Notes under the pieces: generated by a model
Told to the model about the DNA's origin: nothing
Seen by the model: the letters and a program-made list of their open reading frames with translations, nothing else
Database searches by the model: none
In this document: positions 11,421-20,700 of the stretch, piece after piece
How positions within the stretch are numbered: position 1 is the stretch's first letter
Layout: each line of letters begins with the position of its first letter
Made by a program: the position numbers and the translations under genes
Assembly (NCBI GenBank): GCA_023055505.1
Contig: JALIRH010000042.1
Coordinates: 2,550,335 to 2,614,334, forward strand
DNA: 64,000 nucleotides
Reading direction: 5' to 3'
DNA from: Callipepla californica brunnescens
Lineage: Eukaryota > Chordata > Aves > Galliformes > Odontophoridae

Positions 11421-14395
11421 TACTTTGAACTGTTTTTTTCTGTTATCTACACAGAATCTCAGAGGGGAAAACTTTGGGGCTTCGGTGGTGACCTTGCGCT
11501 CTGACGTGGGAATGGATAGGTGAGGGTATGGTTTCTTTGATGGGGTTTTGTGCAGGAATAGTCCTCTAATGCTGCGTGTCCTCTGGGTCAGTAGCACTGG
11601 TGCCTTGGGAGTATCGTGGGGAGCTTAATTATTTCTTCTGTTCAAAATAGCAGCTTTTAGGAGATGGGGAAATGACTACACCAGAACTATTGTGTGCCAT
11701 CTGCCTGCTGAAATACTTATAGAAAACATGTTTCCTGGCGTATAACTTCCTAGCCATATGCCTATTGCATCATTCACAATTAAATTAAATCACCCTTAAA
11801 TACTTGGCCGGATTCCCAGCCTATGTGAACAAGCCTTCGTCACCGTGCTGCCTGAAATTTGGGCACTTGACCCCTTAAGTGTTTGGTTCAGATTGCCTCA
11901 GCCATTGTTAACCTTGGACAGCTGATGGCAGCTACTTGGAGATAATTTTTAACTATAAAATCCAGTTACAATGCTGAAAGGAGGGAATCATTTTGCAGCG
12001 TTCGTTTGCATCGTGCTCAATTTCCTTCGAGCGGGGGATTCAATGGAGAGCCATATTCGTGAGAAAAAGTATTACCTTCCACTCAGTGAACAAACAGAGG
12101 GAAATCTGTGCGTAGCATTGCTACAGCTGGGTGTTCTGCATATTGTGTGCTTGGTGGTCTGCGTGCCCCCACTCATGAGCAGCTGAAGAAATGGAGCAGT
12201 TATTTGGGAAGTGACAGGGGTGCCAGGACCTGGTCTGTTCCTGTTCTAGCTGTGCCAGGGGCTGGTGATGCTCAGTGGGTGCCACCACCATCTGCCATCT
12301 TGTAGGCAAAGCAGTGGGTAAAGACATCTCAAGGTATCTTGTCTAAGCCTTCGTAGGTCAGTGCTTTTAATTGGAGAGATCTTCAGAAGTATTTCATTTT
12401 TATTTATTTATTTATTTTCTCATTTTGAGGATGCATTTGGTTTCCCTGTTGTGCCACGCTTAGGTGAGTCACCGTCCCACCATGAGTCGCAAGACGTCGT
12501 CTGATGCACTCGGTGTCATCAGTGGCATTGGGAATTAATGCAAACCCGCATCTTTGTCACAGGGAATTTCATTTAAATGCAGCCCAGCTTCCTCTGGAAG
12601 TCAAAGGCGTTGGGTCCCGTCCTGGTGTCTGCCTATTCTTAGCCCAGCCCTCTATTTTTAGTTTGTTTGTGAAAAGTGAGACACGACCGGCAGCCAGACC
12701 CAGATGATGCTTCTGGTCCCTTCCATGCAGCAGCCAGGGCAGCGCTGGAGGAGAATGGCAGGAAATGGGGCCAGCGGATGGGAGAGCTGCATAGGGCAGG
12801 AAGGGGGCAGGCGGGGCTGGGGATGTGGGACTGAACTCTGTGGGGCCGGGGTCTGTAGGGCTGCGGGGTGGGACAGGAGGTGTTGGAGGCATCTGCACCC
12901 TGGCCGATGTCATTGTGGGATTGCATTAATTTCTGTTCAGCTCTTTCCCTCCGTAGAATGGGAAGTTGTTGGGATTTGTTCCTTCCCTATGGTTCACTTT
13001 TATATTATTGCTGAGATAAACCACTGTGCGGGAGTGGTCCCAAGCCCTCGTCCTACAGAGAAAGCTCAGGAGGTCTTCCCAATGCTCTGTGGGTGATGCT
13101 GTGGCACTTTGGTCCTCACCAGTGGTCTTTGGTCTTCCCAGGAGCTGAAAGTTGAGAATTTCAGTTTTTGTTTTTAATCGTGCTATGCAAACCAAATTCT
13201 CACTTCAGTGAGATTAAAACAATGAAAACATTTCCCAGTTATTTAAATTGGACCCTTGCCTCCATCTACTTATTTCATCTTCTGAATGTGTTTTCTAAGC
13301 CGATATGCATGCAGACCTGTGTTTGCACCGAGTCTTGCATTTACCAAAGCGTTTATGTGGGTTTTTCTTGGGGGGAAAAATAAGAGTAAATGCTGGGGGC
13401 AGAGCCATGCTATGCCCACCCTCTGCTACAGACCACAATTTACCAGGATGTTCTGTTCTTTAACAGAGTCACATAATTCTATCATTCGGTACAAATAAAA
13501 AGTCTTAAAGCGTGATAGAAATCTTTATATAGAGGCCGGGGCACATTTTTAAGCTACAGATGTTTCCTTCCAAGAGACTTTTTTCCTGTCCTAAAGCAAA
13601 AAAAACAAAAGCTGCTGGAATTTTGTCATACCACCAATCGCGTACCATGGGAATGCCATTTCGGGATCTCTTTGGACATAATACAACTGATTCTTTTTTT
13701 GTCTTTCCTTTGATCCCTGTGCAGACTGGAGCCATGTGACTGTAGAGGTGCAATGGGACATCCACAGAAGTCAATACATTGAGTGAATGCTTCGTTGCCT
13801 GTGGTTTTTTTGGCCACCTCATTTTTGTTTCTTGGTAACGCTGACTTCTCCAGTGGTGGTGTCATTCTGCCGGACCAGGAAAAGAAGAACTCTGGCTTAA
13901 CTGGGGTTTAGTTTCTCAAGTGAGCATACCCATACCAGTTCCAAGTGGTCATCTTCAGCCTGGGAGTAAGAGTGGGGTCGGTGTTCCTACACTGCTATCG
14001 ATGTTTCTTCTATAGGGTGTCATTAATGGAAATGAACTCCATGGAGGTATTTCTTCATCTCAAGTCCCTTTTCCACTCCAGGCTTTACACAGAAGGCTCT
14101 AGCTATGAAAGCTGCTCTCTCCTAGAGCTCCCCTAAATCTCATTCAGCTCTCGGTTTGACCGGAGTCAATTTAGTGAAGATAATGGAATTACCTCTCTAC
14201 AGGTCAGTGATGATTTCACATCCTTGAGTTCCTTGCTAAATTTTCTGAGCAGATCTCTGCTTCAGGAGCCATTTTTCAGCGTTCCCCTTCCCCAGGGGTT
14301 CCCCATACCCACTGGGGGTAGATTTGGGGCAGCTCTGCTGGGCTGGAGTCCCTCTGTGTCGGGCAGTGGCTCTCAGGAAAGGGTTAAAGCAATGA

Positions 14396-14742
14396 GGGCT
14401 GTGGTCTCCTTTACTGGGGGGGAGTTGTTCTGTCTGTCTGTTTGTTTGGAAGTGCTGGCAGGAAAGCGGGGAGGAGAAAATTACCTAAGTGATAGCGAGG
14501 TTGCCATGAACTCTATAAAACCGTGGGATCGAATCAGGCAAACTCCACCTCGCCGTCTTGAACCAATGCACAACTCCTGAACTGAAACCCACCCCAGCAC
14601 CGAGTGAGCTCAGGGACTTGAACTCCAACCAAGCACATGAGCTCAGCAGAGCTGCAGAGCTGAACCCACGAGCGGTCCCAGCAGCACCCAGCATTACGGG
14701 GAGCCCCGAGCAGGAATGCTGTGCTGGGGAAACGTGCACATA
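14396..14742 (+). promoter_or_regulatory. Putative CD34 promoter and 5' UTR
   Basis: A TATA-like box 'tataaaa' lies at 14514-14520, which would place transcription start near 14545 and give a 5' UTR of about 200 bases. A RUNX-type TGTGGT lies at 14400-14405 and an ETS-type 'aggaaa' just upstream; both would suit a blood and endothelial gene, but single motifs are weak evidence. The leader holds two short upstream frames (ATG at 14566, four codons; ATG at 14637, eight codons) that could lower translation. The mammalian gene is usually described as TATA-less, so a TATA box here would be a difference. Confidence 0.4.
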
Positions 14743-14794
14743 ATGAAGTGGAGGCAGCTTTTCTGGATCACGTTCTGCGTCGTGAGGTTGTCTG
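14743..14794 (+). CDS. CD34: CD34 exon 1: signal peptide
   Basis: The ATG at 14743 opens MKWRQLFWITFCVVRLS, a basic start followed by a hydrophobic core, as in a signal peptide. The donor is 'tctg|gtgagt'. It ends in phase 1 inside a Gly codon, the same place and phase as the human signal exon. The 5' limit is uncertain because an in-frame ATG at 14716 would also work; 14743 has A at -3 and gives the more typical signal peptide. Confidence 0.75.
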
Positions 14795-17700
14795 GTGAGT
14801 GTGGGCTGCAGAAAAGATCGGGGATGCAGCTGCTGGGAAACAGAACAGCGTGGGAATAGTGCGTGGGATAACTGCTTTGTGTCTTTGGAAAGAGCAAAAT
14901 AGGGGGAATGCGTTTTGTTGGGTACGTAGTGGGGCCGGAGCAGATTGCAATTTCACATAAAGAGCACTGCAGTGATGTTTTGCAGAGCAGCACTGCACTG
15001 AGCACCCTGTCCGACACGCGAGGTGCTGCAGACAGTGTTGCTGGGCTGGGAAGGACAGCAACCGAGATGAGAGCTCTCTGAGAGGAGGTGTACTGCAGTT
15101 AACACAGGGAGTGCACCCTCAGCTCAGGTCACCCTTGCTCTGTGTATCTGTTTTGTGGTGGGAGCTGAACATTGTCTGAAAATCAGGTGAGTCTTCCGAA
15201 GTATTCAACTCTCCTATTCCAGCTCTTCGTCATCCAAAAATAAAAATGAATAAAGGGTTATTCTATATGGAAATATATTATCATTTTTCATCCCAAGCCT
15301 GACAACCATAAAGCAATAAAGAAGTGAAGCAGTGCTCCGTGCGGGCGCAGAGTGCTGGGACAGCAGCCAGGGACCCGCGGGTGTCATCGGATGCAATTTC
15401 TCCTGACTCCTGCCAATGTGAGGGACTGCCTCTGCTGATGGAATTTGTTGTGTTTTGCTCTTCTGTTCCGCGGAGCTCCTTGGATCGCTCACCCCGGGCG
15501 CTGTGCTGCCCTGTGGGATGTGCTCATGGCACACAGCGGAGCCTCACAGGTGGGGTGAGCTCTGGGTTTCTGGCCACGCTCAGCTCCACACCTGTGTGAG
15601 ACAGAGGAGCTGCGCTTTGGATGCTCCCAATGCAAGCACTTCTGGCCCATGTCATGTTTAGTCTTTTCTGCCAAGCTTGAGTTTTTTTCTTTTTTTTCCC
15701 TTAAATCTGGTGTTGTTGGGAAGCATTCTTTCTTTATTAACTGTTTTCCTGCGCGGTCCAGAAGAGCTCCACAAATCAGCAGCGCAGAGGGAGCTTCCAA
15801 TGTCCACGTGCAGCCCGTGGTGCCCTGAGCCCACGGCCACGACGGAGCGCTCCCGCAGCCCCACACCCATATCCTGCCTGGGGCTGTGCAAGGAGGGAGG
15901 GGGGAGGGCAGGGATTTTATCAGATATTTCCAGAGGGAAGAGGGCTCCACCCGCACGAGTTCCTGCCACATGGCTGGGAGCAGTGCGGTGGGGAATGTGT
16001 GAGTAATGCAGGATGGAGCTCCGTGCTGCGGACCTGGTGCTGTGGGTCCCAGGGTGCACGCGAGGTGTAATTAAAGTCTAGGGAATCCCCCTGGGCTGCA
16101 CCTTCTGCCTTGTAGGGCTGCAGGTGCAGGGCAGAAAGCTCTGTGGTCTGTGTCTTTGAGTGCAAAGCGAGGCATGGGTTTGGGTTTTGTTGTTCTTTTT
16201 TTTTTTTTCTTCGTGTTTCCTGAGTTTTTGGCTTTGAGGAGTTTTGCTTTCTGCAGTTTTGCACTGGGGGGTGAGCGCTGGGATAGCAAAGCTGGTGAAA
16301 ACGTGTGTGCAATAAACGGCCGCTTCAGCACGGATCCTCCAGCTCACATTTGGATGGCTCTTTGTCTCATGGGTCCCAGCGCTTCAGAGAACTTCGCCGT
16401 GATTTCCAATGGAGGGAGGAGGACAGTGACAATGTGTGACACATCTTCCTGGGCTTCACTTTGTGACCTGAAAAGGCTTTGAATAGAAGTACCTCTGGAG
16501 CAGTTCACGGGTGCTGGGGTGGCTGTGGTGCTTTGGGAGGTGGTTACCCCCAGTTCCAGTGATGTAAAGTTTCCATCCAATGGCCGTGCGAACGCATTGC
16601 GTGGATTTAACTTCGTGTTACTTGCGATTCTGGGCACACGCTCGTGCCTCCTGGTTTTGATTTGTTCAAATTCTTCAGAAAAACTCGGGGATGGGATTGG
16701 CTGCAACCGACGGGGAGGGGGGAGACCTTCCCTAAGAGCAGAGCCCAACTCAGGCCCCGACCTCCTGCGCCTGCCCCCAGCAGCTGCAGCGGGGCCAGAG
16801 GGAACACAGCTCCCGAGCAGCCCCACAGGGACCACTGAGCATCAGCACAGCCTTCAATCAACCACTCAGGTCCTCCAGGCCTCCTCCAGCCATGGAGCTG
16901 ATAGCCTGAATTAGGAAAAGTCCTGCCAGGGTGACGCTGATGTGCACAGAGCTGAAATGCACAGCACCCCAAGGCACTCTAAGGGCGCAGTGCATGCACC
17001 CAGCCCCACTGCTGGCAATGCTCAGCCCGTGTCAGCTCTGCTCCCTGTGGAAGCACTGCTGGGAAGGGTGAGGTAACGCTCCTTGGAGCTGTGCTGGGCA
17101 GAAATACAAACGAAACAGCGTATTTTATATTAGTTTGTCTTTAGCGTCTGGATAAGAGTCTTAAACAGCAACAGCCCCGCAGGAGACACTGGAGCAGCTT
17201 GTAGAAGTGGGAATGGGAATGGAAAAGGTTAAGAGATGGGAAGAAACGCGCTTTCACTGACTCATGAAGTTCACGGCAGAAGGGAAAGCTGGAAGTGTCA
17301 TCTCTGGAACACACCAGGAAGCAATATATAAACTTTAAGTTAGAGCAACGAGCGACTCCCCAAACATTCTGCTTTACCTCCAAAGATGTTTTTGCTCATG
17401 AGTCAGAGCCTGAGCCCTGGCCAATGGGAATGTTTCTGTTTACTTTGACACGCTGCCTGCGGCTGCAGATCCAACTTTTTTTTTTTCCCGAGGCACACAG
17501 CGATCTCTTCCAAAGCCTGAGTCTTCCCTCTGAGGATTATCAACTCAAGCTGCTCCACAATCCGGCTTTGTGCAGTGCTCTGACGGAGCTCAGGGTGTGC
17601 AGGATGAGGGCCCATCCTCAGTGCTCCTGGAGCCTCGGGAGCCTTTGATGCTCGGCCAGCTCTTTGCTCTCTAGGCTCCCCCCATGTGAGCTCAAGGCCA

Positions 17701-20700
17701 ACTTGGGGCAAGAAGAAAGTGAAGTTTTGACTGCAGCCAAGCACCCCTCCCTGTGCAGCTATGGGGCAGGGGGTGGGTGGGGACCCGGCTGCAGCCCCTA
17801 ATGCTCCTTCTCCCCCAGGTACCACTGCTGACAGCCCCACGGACAGCTCAACAACTGTGTCCTTGGCCACGACAACAGCACAGAGTGACGCTGGTAGCAT
17901 GGCACCCGCCAGCACCATGGGCAGCGCTGCGACCATGCCAGACAACCCTGGTAATCACTGTGTTGGGAATCAGATTTGTTCAGTGCATGGGTACGGGGTG
18001 CCCTGAGAAACCCCACAGTCAGAGCATGTGTGCTCTTAGAAAATAAGAACCCACTGGGAAAACCCATTGCTTTATTCCTGTGCATCCATCAGAGCCGGGC
18101 AGCCCAGCACTGGCTGCCTGCAGGCCTGGTGGCTCAGCCCCATTCTCTCCATCAAACAGCCAAGAGGGGATGGGACGATGTCCTCGTTATCCCAGCTCTC
18201 TGATGGCTCCAGGTCAAGGGGGGAGGTCGGCCATGGCACCCTCACTGTGTAGCATCGTGTGCCCGGGATCTGAGCCCATTGTGCACAGATTACGGAGCTC
18301 ATGTAACAATTAGGCGACCTAAGCAAGCCTAATGCATTTCTTATACAGCCAACACCATGTTCTGGTGCTGCTGGCTATGACAAATCAATATTGTACTTCA
18401 GTCAGCGCAATGCCACGCACTGATTGCAGAGGACTTAAGCTTCTCTGTGCATTTCTTCCAACCAGCAGCCACCCCTCAACCTGCAGCAGCCAGCCCCAGC
18501 TCCCCAGGACTCATCAGTGTGCACAGCCCCCAGCCCAGCGTCCAGCCGAGCATCCAGCCCAGCACCCAGCCCAGCGTCCAGCTGAGCACCCATCCCAGCA
18601 CCCAGCACAGCACCCAGACCAGCCAGACCCCCACACCACTGCTGGGCACCCTCTCGCATCCAGAGAACACAAGCAGGGGAGCACCCCTCACACTGAGCCC
18701 AGCACTGCACCCCAGAACGACGGCAGCTGCACACCCATCTGCATCAACACTGCTCAGCTCCACAGCCACCCCCGTGCTGACGGAGGTCCTGGAGGCCACC
18801 ACACAGCTGCACACATCTGGCAGCGTCCACAAGGTGAGAGGAGGGGGATGGGGCTGCACATGGTCTGCCTCGGTGATCCCACACAGAGAGGAGAGTGGGC
18901 GGCTTTGCATCAGGGCTGTGAGCGATTATAGAGGGTGTCTTGCTCCCAGCACTGTCTGCACTGTGTTCTTTGTGGGTAGGGAGGGATGAGCAAAGCTGCT
19001 GATGCAGTGCACGCACCTCGGCCAGGACCAGTGAGCAAAGCACAGGTGCTGCAGAGCCCTGCAAACTGCTCCTAGGCTACAGAGGGCAACCCAGGAACCT
19101 TCGTCTCTGTGCGGTGAGCTGCTGAGCAGAGGGCACGGCACAGGGGTCCTCCGCTTTCAGAATCATCCAGCTGCACATTCTGGACGACACGCACCGCTCC
19201 AATGGTTCGCTAACGCAAGCTCTGCTTTCTGACTTCCAGACCATCTCGTGCCGCAACATCAAAGAAGTGAACGACAGCGGAGCCCTCTGCCTGCGGCTCA
19301 ACGAGTCCCACACCTGCGTGAGTGGCAGCCCCACTTTTGCAAGGGGGCTGGGTGGGCAGCACTTGCAGTCTGGATGAGCTGGGGTCACAGTACCAGGGGT
19401 TGGCTTGGGGTGGACCGTTCCTGGGAGAAAGCTGTGCCATACAAATGGGGAGGGATGGCTGCAGCAGTCCCTGGAGGATCCCAAAGGGATCCCGATAGAA
19501 TCCAGCCTCCGGGTTGCACAAATCCTCCTTTTTCATCACGAAGCTCTGGGGTCAGTTTGACTTCTGAAGTCTCTCCCACCACGTTTAACAGGAAACCGCC
19601 TTTGTTGTTCTCCTTCCTCTCCTCTGCTGGGAACACGGTCGCCCTTTCTTGTCTTGCCAGCAGCCTGGGGGCAGAGCTGCGTCCCTGTCCGTGCTGCATC
19701 CCAGAGGAATCCCAGGCACTCTATAACAGCCCTCAGCCTTTTGCACCAAAACGATTTATAGGAGCAAAGAAGGGTCAGCTGTGCCCCTGCTATGGGTGGG
19801 AGCAGGTGGGCCCTCCATGCAGGAGCTGCAGCAGAGCCCAACAGGGCAGGACACTGTGGGGCAACGCCCAGGGTACGAATGACAATGATGAGTCTTATTT
19901 TGCTGGTCAGCAAAATTAAAGGGCATTTTAGGGTTGCTGGTGCTCATGGGGGCAGTGGTTTGCTGGGGTTGGTAGGGAAGCTCCCAGGCTCAGCTGCCAT
20001 CTAGTGGCACCGGCCATCCTGGCATGGGTTGCATGAGCACGGATGGGTGTATGCATAGCGTGCGGGATATCCTATAATGCCCAGCTCCAAACTGCTTGGG
20101 TGCTGCAGCTGGGAACAGATAAAGGCCTCCAAGAAGGGGCAGATCGGAGGGAATGGCCTCGTGTCCTTCCTGCTGACTTCCCAAAGCAAGTGAGCAATGA
20201 GCTGGCATCCAGCGCTGCTAATTGCAAAGGGAAATTCTGATACGTGGATGAGTTCTTTCCACAGCGGAGAAAGGAAAATACACGCTTGGGCCTCTTGTTC
20301 CATCTTGGCCTTCCTTGTCCCCACGCCAAGCTCTATAGAGACAGCTGAATCTGATTTGTTTGTTATTCTCCCGTGGACGGATCTCTGCATTTTTGTTTGC
20401 TCAGTGTGCATGTTGGGGTGGGACTCTGGGGGGAGGAAGGCGGCGTGGAGCTGTGTAAGGGACAGAGGGGCTGTGATTGTGGCCCAATGGGATGGGATAG
20501 GGTGGGATGGGATGGGCACGGGGTCAGTGGCTCTGCTGGCAGACTGCATCTGAAAATAGCTGCAAGGAGAAGGACAGTCCTGCCCCATACAGGGACCTGC
20601 CCATGGGATGGAAAGGCTGCAGCTCTGTTTCTCCTCTTCCTCTTCCACCCAAGCACCGGTTCAGCCCTAAGATGTGTGAAACACGAGTTTTGTTGCCTGG

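Larger units (their letters stand above)
4223..14395. other. Long non-coding stretch upstream of CD34
   Basis: No coding exon is recognised over about 10 kb. Visible contents are a short CR1 remnant (6937-6975), a possible dispersed-repeat segment (about 11100-11420), short simple runs such as (AAAT)n near 10755, and several AT-rich blocks with TAAT-type motifs (about 5640-5835, 6470-6660, 9868-10040) that may be cis-regulatory. By human synteny this side faces PLXNA2, which is not present in the window. Confidence 0.55.

Noticed and set aside
19248..19919. 223-codon + strand frame over CD34 exon 4
   Set aside because: It uses a different frame from the conserved six-cysteine domain and runs on into the intron.
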